A stretch of 38,809 nt of DNA from Candidatus Omnitrophota bacterium. Lineage in GTDB: Bacteria > Ratteibacteria > UBA8468 > B48-G9 > DTJG01. Of the stretch, positions 32,601-38,731 are shown one piece after another. The notes below the pieces were generated by a model. The model was given only the letters and a program-made list of their open reading frames with translations, searched no databases and was not told the DNA's origin. Each line of letters opens with the position of its first letter. The first letter of the stretch is position 1. The stretch covers positions 1 through 38,809 of the forward strand of contig JAMDAS010000026.1 of the NCBI GenBank assembly GCA_023484085.1, written 5' to 3'. Made by a program: the position numbers and the translations under genes.

Positions 32601-35488
32601 CTTCAAGTGAAGTCATCTCAAAGAATAAACGGCGTCAATCTGATTTATGGGCTTATGGAATATCAGGCGACCTTCCAATCGTTCTTTTACGGATGACAGA
32701 TGCATTAAGAATAAATTTTGTGAAACAGCTTTTGAAAGCGCATGCTTACTGGCGCTCCAAAGGATTGAACGTTGACCTTGTCATCTGGAATGAAGAGGTG
32801 GCAGGATACCAGCAAATGCTTCAGGATAACATAATGGGGGCAATCTCTTCCGGTCCGCAGGCACATCTACTGGATACACCCGGCGGAGTTTTTGTCCGTA
32901 AGATTGAACAAATTTCGGAAGAAGGACGTATACTTATACAGGCAGTATCCAGGATAGTAATCACGGACAGAACGTTCAACCTTATAGACCAGATTGAACG
33001 CCGTGGCAAACCAGAACAAAGCATTTCCAAATTTAAACCCGGTTATTTCAAAAAAAGAAAAACTGATTTATCTGCCAAACGTCCAAGAACAGACATAATT
33101 TTTAATAACGGATTTGGAGGATTTACTCCTGATGGAAAAGAATACGTCATAAACCTTTCACGAGACAACAAAACCCCTGCTCCATGGGTAAATGTTATGG
33201 CAAATCCATATTTTGGAACCATTGTTTCGGAAAATGGAAGCTCTTATACGTGGAAAGAAAACTCACATGAATTTCGTTTAACTCCGTTTTATAATGACCC
33301 TGTAATAAACCCGGGCGGTGAAGCAATATACATCAGAGATGAAGACAGCGGCGATACATGGTCACCCGCCCCTTTCCCAGTCAGAGGCAACCAGTTTTAC
33401 GTATGCAGACATGGATTTGGCTACACTGTTTTTGAGTATGGCCAGACAGGTATAGTTTCTGAATTATACATATACACGGATATATCCTCTCCGGTTAAAT
33501 TTTTAAGATTGAAAATATCCAACCATTCAGGTACACCAAGAAGGATGTCAATAGTTGGATATGTTGAATGGGTTCTCGGGGAGCTGAGACAAAAATCCGC
33601 AATGCACGTTACTACCACGATTGACCCTAAAACCGGCGCGATTTTTGCCCGTAACGTCTACAGCATGGAGTTTTCGGATTTTGTAGCTTTTTTTGACGTC
33701 AGCGAGATTAACAAGACGTTCACCGGGGACAGAACCGAATTTATCGGGAGAAACAGGAACCTGACAAATCCTTTATGGTTAAGCAGGTCGCACCTGTCGG
33801 GTAAATTGGGTGCCGGTATGGACCCATGCACGGCAATACAGACATATATAGAACTATCAGAAGAAGAAGACAAGGAGATTGTTTTTATTCTCGGTTCAGG
33901 GAAAAACACCAGGGAAGCGCAGGAGATTGTGCAGAGATTCCGCGGTTATGGACCGGCAAAAAAATCTTTGGAAGACGTATGGCAGCATTGGAACAACATT
34001 CTCGGCACCGTTTACGTGGAAACCCCGGATATCCCGGTTAATACCCTAACTAACGGATGGCTGCTCTACCAGACAATTTCCAGCAGGCTCTGGGCGCGCA
34101 GTGGTTTTTATCAAAGCAGCGGTGCTTATGGTTTCCGGGACCAATTACAGGATTCCCTTGCAGTTTTACATACACAGCCGGATATTTCCCGTAGCCATAT
34201 TCTTTATTGCGCAAGCCATCAATTCAAAGAGGGCGACGTTCAGCACTGGTGGCATCCACCGTTTAACAGGGGCATCCGGAGCCGTTTTTCAGATGACCAT
34301 CTCTGGCTGCCTTTTGCAGTATGCAGGTACATTGACATAACCGGGGACGCAAAGGTTCTTGATGAAAAAACCAGTTATATCCAGGGCCGTCTTTTAAACC
34401 CTGAAGAACAGGAATATTACGATTTACCGGGAACAACCAATGAAACGGATAGTTTATACCAGCATTGTGTATGCGCCATCAAATACAGTCTGAGATTTGG
34501 CATACATGGACTGCCATTAATAGGCAGCGGTGACTGGAATGATGGAATGAACCGGGTTGGCAGGAATGGTCAAGGTGAAAGCGTCTGGCTTGCTTTTTTC
34601 CTGTATGACGTTCTGACAAAATTTGCAAAATTGGCAAAAAAACATGGCGACGTTTCATTTGCCTCGCAGTGTGAGAAAGAAGCCGTCCGCCTTAATGATG
34701 CCATAAACCAGACTGCATGGGATGAAGAATGGTACGTCAGGGCGTTTTTTGACGATGGAAAACCCCTGGGTTCAAAAATCAACACGGAATGTAAAATTAC
34801 CTCACTGCCCCAGTCCTGGGCGGTTATTTCCGGTGCGGGTGACACTGATAAACGCGCCCGTGCCATGGCATCCGTGGAAAAAGAGCTTATTTCATGGGAT
34901 AACAGACTTATAAATTTATTGGCTCCCCCATTTGATAAGTCTGATTTAAATCCCGGCTATATAAAAGGGTATCCGCCAGGAATAAGAGAAAATGGCGGAC
35001 AATACACCCACGCGGGCGTATGGGTAGCCATGGCATTCTGCCTGTTGGGGGACAAATCAAAAGCATGGAAAGTCTTTTCTTTGATTAATCCCATAAACCG
35101 CTCTTCCACAAAATCCGATGCAACTGTTTATAAAGTTGAGCCTTACGCCGTCACAGCTGACGTTTACTCTTTCCCCCCCTATACGGGCAAAGGAGGCTGG
35201 ACGTGGTACACGGGCTCATCAGGATGGATGTATCAGCTTATTCTTGAATATTTTTTAGGTGTCCAACGAAATGATAACAGAATAATTTTTTCACCGTGCA
35301 TACCTGAAAACTGGCAGACATACAAAATTCATTACAGATACAAGGAAACAATATATCACGTCAATTTTACCCGCGTTCAAACAGATAAAATTTCCGGCAT
35401 GTCCATGGATGGAATACCGATAGAAGAAAAGTGGCTCACCTTAACGAATGATAAAAAGGAACATTTCGTAGAGGTAAAAATCCTGTGA
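26699..35488 (+). CDS. ndvB: Cyclic beta-1,2-glucan synthase-like protein (GT84-GH94)
   Basis: This 2929-aa membrane enzyme resembles NdvB/Cgs, which builds, elongates and cyclises periplasmic beta-1,2-glucans from UDP-glucose. Membrane helices lie near residues 421-477, 830-880 and 960-1000. Between them is the GT84 glycosyltransferase domain with TLDTDTNLPRD near 641 and RRHRWIRGDWQ near 788. A glycoamylase-like domain follows (PLPPLYVSTVDSGNLAGYL, then YGAFGVPSLGFKRGL). Two large beta-sandwich/GH94 modules come next, with the phosphorylase catalytic block GSGDWNDGMNRVG near 2611 for chain-length control. All expected blocks are present and the frame is open over 8.8 kb. It is monocistronic and converges on yraN. 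Confidence 0.93.
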   Translation: MINENFIKQQFKWLQTHLKREKSNTKYPVEEQVIQTDILSIEQIKDRAETLAGWHKTEEVLYTEKLLFSLDKNKKVLFQSYQVIIDSIEKQQRITPAVEWFIDNFYLIEEQIIIIYQHFSKSYSRQLPRLKIGPRKGYPRVYDIVSDLISHVDGKVNIQNLSVFIDSYQKITSLKLGELWAIPIMLRLALIENLRRIAVILINEVNDRSNADTWAEKLIDTAVKSPKDLILVMAKLSQTELTMTDTFVSEFIHKIQGQSPELVFPLTWLEQRLSEDGKTSEQLIQAETRRQAINQVSIANTIASLRFIDSVNWHEFVETHSVVDSVLRTDPSGVYEKMDFSTRDKYRRTIEQIAKHSSFSEEEVAKKTIELAKRKKGENPSDYRIHHIGFYLIGQGRTELKKILGLHCKWECFSGLGQNFRLMVYLGCIFSICITITTIMALYYYNYLYFLPDSLFFTLITLLSLLIFISISHPAAAIVNRIATLLIKPESLPRMDFSKEIPSQACTAVVVPCLLINHLQAKNLLEGIKIRYLANKDKNLFFGLLTDFRDAQNQNMPDDEKLLAIVSDGIRSLNKKYGTEKFFLLHRNRQWNPVERKWMGYERKRGKLIGFTLWLRERNKGGFLVQTAAEKIPETIKYVITLDTDTNLPRDTARSMIEIMEHPLNRPEYDEKRQCVSSGYGVVQPRLAINLSSTNVSLFSRIFCYEPGIDPYTRAVSDVYQDVFREGSFTGKGIYDVDVFIKVLAQRFPENRILSHDLLESCYLRSGLASDIQIYEDFPSKYDTDVNRRHRWIRGDWQIAVWLFPNAPGAKIKTRSHISLLCRWKLFDNLRRSIVPPALFIITITGWLFFNPAWFWTFMVISIILIPYVLHVLDDIFRKPQRVPAIMHIRTISRRIFIQAFTGIFQFIFLPHETFYNLDAIIRTINRILFTRRGLLEWQTFQEAKNTATQTTFYRSMLAAPAAAVVLMIYFALNHFYGAASLYIWLPLFLWFISPAIAWKLSQPIKTKTYRLTGTQNLFLHKLARKTWRYFEDFVSEEDNWLPPDNYQEYPDPKIAHRTSPTNIGIYLVSNLSAFDFGYLSTQKFLSGIEETFRTMGKMERFRGHFYNWYNTRSMEPLPPLYVSTVDSGNLAGYLLILKQGLLELAEKNVLPDNLFQGLEDTLFVIRECFEKSKTLLSRERNFLRYWLSNISGKLRECKKMHPGFSTPTKAPENGKWNFIEIKAQMSWFIKQTEELIAYLHEQNDREIMWWTSAFLQQIKDNFDDLIFLLPWLELEIPAELSFLTADLLKSPLSLNTLIKATKKSISEIEKIMASPSRQNLTSQEKDFLTELSESFHSTIDRAGKRLITIEEMSILCEEFSNYEYEFLYDKHKLLLSIGYNASEHLRDKSLYDLLSSEARLGSFLAIAIGALPQKHWFALGRPLTTVTGNPALLSWSGSLFEYLMPLLIMPSYPDTLLDNTYKTVVKTHIEYAKKQGVPWGISESCYGLMDADQNYQYGAFGVPSLGFKRGLAENLVIAPYSSVMGLMVFPEESYENLYRMEHEGFIGTYGFYESVDYTPTRVLRGQSRTIIRTFMSHHQAMTLLSLCYLLLDKPMQRRFLSNPVLKSAEQLLQEKVPESEPFYPRIPKSTFAEQNIMDYEKALRIFHSPNTPVPEVHLLSNAHYHVMITNSGAGYSKWNEIGITRWREDITCDTNGLFCYIRDIDSGKVWSACYQPTGIESILYEAIFMQGRAEFRRHDGNFITYTEIAVSPEDDVEIRRISITNRSHVSKELELTTYTEIVLSLLSDDATHPVFNNLFVQSEIIPDRKSIIFTRRTKTEKERPLWLFNMLSTKQYPYGDVSYETDRLKFIGRERTLANPVILDSPGRLSNTSGNVLDPISAIRIRLTIAPEATERINIVMGVSENRENILKLIEKYSDYSAAERIFDLAWTHSHVVLSQLNINESDAQTYNKLAGSIIFSSSLHRASSEVISKNKRRQSDLWAYGISGDLPIVLLRMTDALRINFVKQLLKAHAYWRSKGLNVDLVIWNEEVAGYQQMLQDNIMGAISSGPQAHLLDTPGGVFVRKIEQISEEGRILIQAVSRIVITDRTFNLIDQIERRGKPEQSISKFKPGYFKKRKTDLSAKRPRTDIIFNNGFGGFTPDGKEYVINLSRDNKTPAPWVNVMANPYFGTIVSENGSSYTWKENSHEFRLTPFYNDPVINPGGEAIYIRDEDSGDTWSPAPFPVRGNQFYVCRHGFGYTVFEYGQTGIVSELYIYTDISSPVKFLRLKISNHSGTPRRMSIVGYVEWVLGELRQKSAMHVTTTIDPKTGAIFARNVYSMEFSDFVAFFDVSEINKTFTGDRTEFIGRNRNLTNPLWLSRSHLSGKLGAGMDPCTAIQTYIELSEEEDKEIVFILGSGKNTREAQEIVQRFRGYGPAKKSLEDVWQHWNNILGTVYVETPDIPVNTLTNGWLLYQTISSRLWARSGFYQSSGAYGFRDQLQDSLAVLHTQPDISRSHILYCASHQFKEGDVQHWWHPPFNRGIRSRFSDDHLWLPFAVCRYIDITGDAKVLDEKTSYIQGRLLNPEEQEYYDLPGTTNETDSLYQHCVCAIKYSLRFGIHGLPLIGSGDWNDGMNRVGRNGQGESVWLAFFLYDVLTKFAKLAKKHGDVSFASQCEKEAVRLNDAINQTAWDEEWYVRAFFDDGKPLGSKINTECKITSLPQSWAVISGAGDTDKRARAMASVEKELISWDNRLINLLAPPFDKSDLNPGYIKGYPPGIRENGGQYTHAGVWVAMAFCLLGDKSKAWKVFSLINPINRSSTKSDATVYKVEPYAVTADVYSFPPYTGKGGWTWYTGSSGWMYQLILEYFLGVQRNDNRIIFSPCIPENWQTYKIHYRYKETIYHVNFTRVQTDKISGMSMDGIPIEEKWLTLTNDKKEHFVEVKIL

Positions 35489-35493
35489 GTGTT

Positions 35494-35838
35494 TTATTCA
35501 ATAGGTATAATTTCAAAAAGCCAGCTACCGGCATTTTTTATTATTGATAAGACTTCATATCTAACAGGTATTTTTATTTTGGACTTTTCAAGATATACAA
35601 CTGATGCCTTTTCAATTTTATTTATTTTCAATCTATTCACTGCTTCCTGGGGCTCACCAAAAAGATTGGACGTGCGGGTTTTAACCTCTATAAAAACAAT
35701 CTCATTTTTATCTTTTGCGATAATGTCAATTTCAGCAAATCTTGTTCTGTAATTTCTTTCAAGAATTATATAGCCCTTTTCTTTCAAAAAAGATACTGCT
35801 AAATTTTCCCCTAAATTTCCAAAGTTTCTTTTATTCAC
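35494..35838 (-). CDS. yraN: YraN family (UPF0102) nuclease-like protein
   Basis: This 114-aa protein shows the UPF0102 pattern: GNLGENLAVSFLKEKGYIILERNYR, AEIDIIAKDKNEIVFIEVKTRTS and PQEAVNRLKINKIEKAS. The E...D...ExK arrangement (AEID, FIEVK) is a PD-(D/E)xK nuclease-type site as in Holliday-junction resolvases; the physiological role of YraN is unsettled. It is the last gene of the rpsP-trmD-rplS run, a common neighbourhood for it, 23 bases after rplS, and its end is 5 bases from the stop of the giant glucan synthase gene. Confidence 0.92.
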   Translation of the reverse strand: MNKRNFGNLGENLAVSFLKEKGYIILERNYRTRFAEIDIIAKDKNEIVFIEVKTRTSNLFGEPQEAVNRLKINKIEKASVVYLEKSKIKIPVRYEVLSIIKNAGSWLFEIIPIE

Positions 35839-35861
35839 CTATTTCCCGATAAAAGAGATTA

Positions 35862-36188
35862 TCACTTATCTCTCATATAATACAATTTTGCCCGTGGAGC
35901 TATTTTATTTTCTTCCCTTGTCTTTAAAATGTTTATTTTGGTAATAGACGGACTGTCAACAGGAAAAATTCTTTCAACCCCTTCTCCATAGGAAATTTTT
36001 CTTATAGTAAACATTTCTCTGTTTTTTATTCCTTTTTTTGCTATACATATACCTGAAAAAATCTGTTCTCTTTCCTTTTCCCCTTCTTTTATTTTTACGT
36101 AAATCTCTATCTCATCCCCGGGATAAAAGACAGGAAATTCTTTTTTGTGTAGAATTTCATTTTCCAGCATAGTAATTTTTGGGTGCAT
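35862..36188 (-). CDS. rplS: 50S ribosomal protein L19
   Basis: This 108-aa protein matches L19: FYPGDEIEIYVKIKEGEKEREQIFSGICIAKKG, then TIRKISYGEGVERIFPVDSPSI and RAKLYYMRD at the end. L19 lies at the interface of the ribosomal subunits. It follows trmD by 8 bases, with an AGGAGG Shine-Dalgarno just before ATG 36188. The family block usually contains RKIS-GVGVERIFPLHSP; here it is YGEGVERIFPVDSP, a small departure. Confidence 0.95.
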   Translation of the reverse strand: MHPKITMLENEILHKKEFPVFYPGDEIEIYVKIKEGEKEREQIFSGICIAKKGIKNREMFTIRKISYGEGVERIFPVDSPSITKINILKTREENKIAPRAKLYYMRDK

Positions 36189-36196
36189 GTTTCCTC

Positions 36197-36877
36197 CTAT
36201 TTCTTCAGGTATAACCTGTAAAGGTCAGGCCTTTTTGCCTTTGTTATTTCTATAGCTTTTTTAAGTCTCCACTGCTCAATTTTTTTATGGTCCCCTGAAA
36301 GTAAAACTTTTGGCACTTTCATTGACCTGTATTTTTCCGGTCTTGTCCAGCATGGCCAGTCAAGAAGATCGTTGATAAAAGATTCATACTCAGGTGCTCC
36401 TTCAGGAAGAACCCCGGGTAAAAGTCTTGTTACCGCATCCGTTATGACCATCGCGGGAATCTCTCCTCCTGTCAAAACATAATCGCCAATTGAAATCTCT
36501 TCATCAACAACACGTTTTATTCTTTCATCCACACCTTCGTAATGCCCGCATATTATTATCAGCCCTTTTTTCCCGGAAATCTTTTTCGCGGTATCATGGT
36601 TAAACACTTTACCCTGCGGGCTGGTCAAGATAACCCATCCTTTGGGATTTTCTTCTTTTACTTTTTTTATGCTTCTAAAAACAGGGTCACACTTAAATAC
36701 CATCCCTTTACCGCCGCCATAAGGGGCATCATCAACTTTTTTATGCCTGTCTGTGGTAAAATCCCTTAAATTCCAGATTTTTAAGAGTAAAACGTTTTTA
36801 TCCTGAGCCCTTTTTATAATACTGGAGTGTAACGGCGTAAAAACATCAGGAAAAATACTGATAATATCTATCCTCAT
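36197..36877 (-). CDS. trmD: tRNA (guanine-N1)-methyltransferase TrmD
   Basis: This 226-aa SPOUT-class enzyme methylates G37 of tRNAs with a G at position 36, preventing frameshifts. Visible blocks are MRIDIISIFPDVF, DDAPYGGGKGMV, ICGHYEGVDERIKR, EISIGDYVLTGGEIPAMVITDAVTRLLPGVL (forming the trefoil-knot SAM site) and YTRPE-type WTRPEKYRSMKVPKVLLSGDHKKIEQWR. Length and motifs are complete. Its ATG directly abuts the rpsP stop codon with no intervening base. The usual rimM gene between rpsP and trmD is absent. Confidence 0.96.
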   Translation of the reverse strand: MRIDIISIFPDVFTPLHSSIIKRAQDKNVLLLKIWNLRDFTTDRHKKVDDAPYGGGKGMVFKCDPVFRSIKKVKEENPKGWVILTSPQGKVFNHDTAKKISGKKGLIIICGHYEGVDERIKRVVDEEISIGDYVLTGGEIPAMVITDAVTRLLPGVLPEGAPEYESFINDLLDWPCWTRPEKYRSMKVPKVLLSGDHKKIEQWRLKKAIEITKAKRPDLYRLYLKK

Positions 36878-37123
36878 TTATGAGAAAAGATTTGCTTTTT
36901 TAATAAAACTTTTTACCGTGTCAGAGGGTTGTGCCCCCAATTTCAGCCAGTGCTGCAGCCTTTCCGGTATTACCTGGAACAGGGCAGGTTCTTTCAGCGG
37001 GTCATAATAACCAAGATTTTCTATAACATTTCCCCTGCCATCTTTTTCATCACTTATAACAATAATCCGGTAAAAAGGCCTGTTTTTTTTCCCTTTCCTT
37101 ACAAGCCTTATCTTTGTAGACAT
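36878..37123 (-). CDS. rpsP: 30S ribosomal protein S16
   Basis: This 81-aa protein matches S16: MSTKIRLVRKGKKNRPFYRIIVISDEKDGRGNVIENLGYYDPL, then ERLQHWLKLGAQPSDTVKSFIKKA. It is the first gene of the rpsP-trmD-rplS-yraN run. The start is supported by AAGGAG about 5 bases upstream, and a consensus-like promoter lies at 37168-37196. Confidence 0.96.
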   Translation of the reverse strand: MSTKIRLVRKGKKNRPFYRIIVISDEKDGRGNVIENLGYYDPLKEPALFQVIPERLQHWLKLGAQPSDTVKSFIKKANLFS

Positions 37124-37167
37124 ATATCTCCTTATATTTTTTTAAAAAATAATGATTCAACTTATGA

Positions 37168-37196
37168 ATTATATATCAAATCAAAAAATCCGTCAA
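37168..37196 (-). promoter_or_regulatory. Promoter of the rpsP operon
   Basis: On the minus strand TTGACG (37196-37191), a 17-base spacer and a perfect TATAAT (37173-37168) form the promoter. The leader to the rpsP ATG is about 40 bases. TTGACGGATTTTTTG is identical to the fur promoter. Confidence 0.8.
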
Positions 37197-37274
37197 AACA
37201 CCGCACTTGTTGATATCCTATTATTTCATTCTATTGTTCAAATTAATCTTCTACCAGTGAATATTTTCCCCGTC

Positions 37275-37487
37275 TCAAAATAAAACTTCTTTTGACCACA
37301 CCCTTATAAAATTGGCAAGTGACCTGTCATAGGTTTTTTCAATCTCTGCAGGAAAAAGACATGCTGGAAGTTCCCTGTTTTTCCAGTGAGAACGAAGACA
37401 TTCACAGCAAACAGCATGATTTGAACAACCATTATAGGAACATGTACATAATTCAAGATTCTTTTTCTTATTAATACATTCAACCAT
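37275..37487 (-). CDS. Small cysteine-rich protein (DUF6485-like)
   Basis: This 70-aa protein has six cysteines in its first 30 residues (C4, C14, C16, C21, C27 and C28) and a seventh in CECLRSHW, then the block ELPACLFPAEIEKTYDRSLANFI. The pattern of paired cysteines followed by ELPACxFP and TYDRS is that of a small family of unknown function found in anaerobes, which I recall as DUF6485; metal or iron-sulfur binding is likely. A Shine-Dalgarno-like GGAGG lies just before ATG 37487. It stands alone, upstream of and parallel to the rpsP operon. Confidence 0.75.
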   Translation of the reverse strand: MVECINKKKNLELCTCSYNGCSNHAVCCECLRSHWKNRELPACLFPAEIEKTYDRSLANFIRVWSKEVLF

Positions 37488-37509
37488 TTTTATCCTCCAT
37501 CTCTTATAA

Positions 37510-37612
37510 GTAAAGATTCACTACAGGTATATTTACAGGCACAAAGGCACAAAGTTTTTAAATGTTTTATTTTTTACTTTGTGCCTTCAGTTCGTCAGGA
37601 CTGAGTATTTAC
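37510..37612. repeat. Repeat copy E: shared ends, different hairpin
   Basis: The ends GTAAAGATTCACTACAG and CTGAGTATTTAC match the termini of copies A-D. The interior is different: AAGGCACAAAGT (37544-37555) pairs perfectly over 12 bases with ACTTTGTGCCTT (37576-37587) around a 20-base AT-rich loop, and GGCACAAAG is tandemly repeated at its left. It lies in a 429-base stretch without genes. Confidence 0.6.
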
Positions 37613-37846
37613 AATGTTTCATTACAGATGTATTTTACCTCATTATACAAATTTTTGAAAACATTTTGGCCGTACTAATAAGTACTTTCTTAATCTGATG
37701 CTCTCTCTTAGATCAAAGTTTCTCCATGGATATCTTCTCCTCGTATACTATGTTTTTAGTTAGTAAATAAAGTTTAGTTAATAAAAGCAATAAAAATGTT
37801 TATAAAAAACTTGATAAAAGTATTAATTGCGTATTTGCAAATCAAT
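37613..37846. other. Gene-free AT-rich stretch
   Basis: I see no credible gene here. On the minus strand GAGGAG is followed by an ATG (near 37720) that runs into a stop after three codons, which could be a decayed gene start. A small inverted repeat GTACT-AATA-AGTAC lies near 37672-37686. The right part is very AT-rich and leads into the promoter of the 81-aa gene. Confidence 0.4.
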
Positions 37847-37873
37847 TTGACAATTTTAAATTTATGGTAAAAT
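37847..37873 (+). promoter_or_regulatory. Promoter of the 81-aa / retropepsin-like gene pair
   Basis: TTGACA at 37847-37852 and an extended -10, TGGTAAAAT ending at 37873, are separated by only 15 bases; AATAAT (37871-37876) with an 18-base spacer is an alternative. The leader to ATG 37917 is about 35 bases. Confidence 0.5.
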
Positions 37874-37916
37874 AATACGATAATAATAAATAACAAAAAA
37901 AACTGCGGAGAAAAAA

Positions 37917-38162
37917 ATGAATATGAAAAAAATGGAAAAAGAGGTAAAAAAGAATTCTTTAATGCTTGATAAAGAAATGGATAGTTTTATTAAATCAGCT
38001 GAAAGTAAATATGTAGTATATAACAAGGGAAAGTCTTATATAGCTGATACATTAAAAAACGGCGTAGAATTAGGTATTAAAAATTTCGGAGAAGATACTG
38101 GATTTGCTGTTAAAAAGATAACCAAATCAATGCCCATCCTTTCTTCGTTGGTTAAGATATAA
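37917..38162 (+). CDS. Small protein of unknown function
   Basis: This 81-aa protein is lysine-rich at the start (MNMKKMEKEVKKNSLMLDKEMDSFIKSAES) and appears helical, without a membrane segment or known motif. I do not recognise it. GGAG lies 6 bases upstream of the ATG and a promoter precedes it. The retropepsin-like gene follows after 8 bases, so the two are probably co-expressed. Confidence 0.7.
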   Translation: MNMKKMEKEVKKNSLMLDKEMDSFIKSAESKYVVYNKGKSYIADTLKNGVELGIKNFGEDTGFAVKKITKSMPILSSLVKI

Positions 38163-38170
38163 GTTAACTT

Positions 38171-38560
38171 ATGAGATTAATAAAAAACAGTTCCGGATTA
38201 TACGAATTTGATGTCCATGTCAGAGGTCCCAAAAAAGAAAAAACGTTAAAAGGCCTTATTGATACAGGCAGTACAGATTGTGCTTGTACCTATAAGTTAA
38301 TTACTACTTTATGGATTCGTCCTATATCTTTTACAAAAGTAAGTACTGTCAATGTAAACGGAGCTGTTCAAAATACGTCAAAACCGGCATGGGTTTATTC
38401 AGCATTAATAAAATTTGATAATAAAGAAGATATGTTTAATATAATAAGGGTAAGCAGTCTGCCCCAAAATATTTCTCTTCTTTTAGGGATGTCGTTTTTA
38501 TCAAGATGTCAATTAAATTTTGATGGCGATCGTTATCTTGATATTAATTGGCTTACTTAA
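38171..38560 (+). CDS. Retropepsin-like aspartic protease (clan AA)
   Basis: This 129-aa single-domain protein has the active-site motif LIDTGSTDCA near residues 32-41 (D-T-G-S) and, about 75 residues later, the hydrophobic-hydrophobic-glycine block LLLGMSFLSRCQLNFDG of retropepsin-like folds. Such enzymes act as homodimers, each chain giving one aspartate. Bacterial single-domain members exist but their substrates are mostly unknown. No signal peptide is visible, so it should be cytoplasmic. It follows the 81-aa gene by 8 bases and its end overlaps the minus-strand 41-aa ORF by 8 bases. Confidence 0.8.
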   Translation: MRLIKNSSGLYEFDVHVRGPKKEKTLKGLIDTGSTDCACTYKLITTLWIRPISFTKVSTVNVNGAVQNTSKPAWVYSALIKFDNKEDMFNIIRVSSLPQNISLLLGMSFLSRCQLNFDGDRYLDINWLT

Positions 38561-38678
38561 TTGAATTCTTAAAATGTTTTGTAAGAAAAGTTGCTACTTT
38601 ATATATAGCCTCTCTTTTCTCTTTTTTTTCGTATTCTTTTATACCTTTTAAAAATTTTTTTTTAGTTGGGATACACAT
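38553..38678 (-). CDS. Hidden 41-aa basic protein
   Basis: On the minus strand an AGGAG lies 5 bases before ATG 38678, opening a 41-codon frame: MCIPTKKKFLKGIKEYEKKEK, then REAIYKVATFLTKHFKNSIK, ending at TAA 38553. The product is strongly basic and probably helical. TTGACA lies shortly upstream (near 38694-38699). It ends inside the last codons of the convergent retropepsin-like gene. The function is unknown; the good ribosome site and convergent layout make it credible despite the length. Confidence 0.55.
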   Translation of the reverse strand: MCIPTKKKFLKGIKEYEKKEKREAIYKVATFLTKHFKNSIK

Positions 38679-38705
38679 AAAATCTCCTATGTTAATTGTC
38701 AAATT

Positions 38706-38731
38706 TAGTCTACTCGTGAGACTATTTTTTT
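38706..38731 (+). terminator. Possible intrinsic terminator
   Basis: TAGTCT and AGACTA (38706-38711, 38719-38724) form a 6-bp stem with a 7-base loop, followed by a run of seven T on the plus strand. It could end the 81-aa/retropepsin transcript. The stem is short, so this is tentative; it also lies in the upstream region of the 41-aa ORF. Confidence 0.35.

Noticed and set aside
37544-37587. Hairpin as an intrinsic terminator or CRISPR-like repeat
   Set aside because: The stem is followed by no clear T-run on either strand and there is no spaced repeat array; it fits better as part of repeat copy E.
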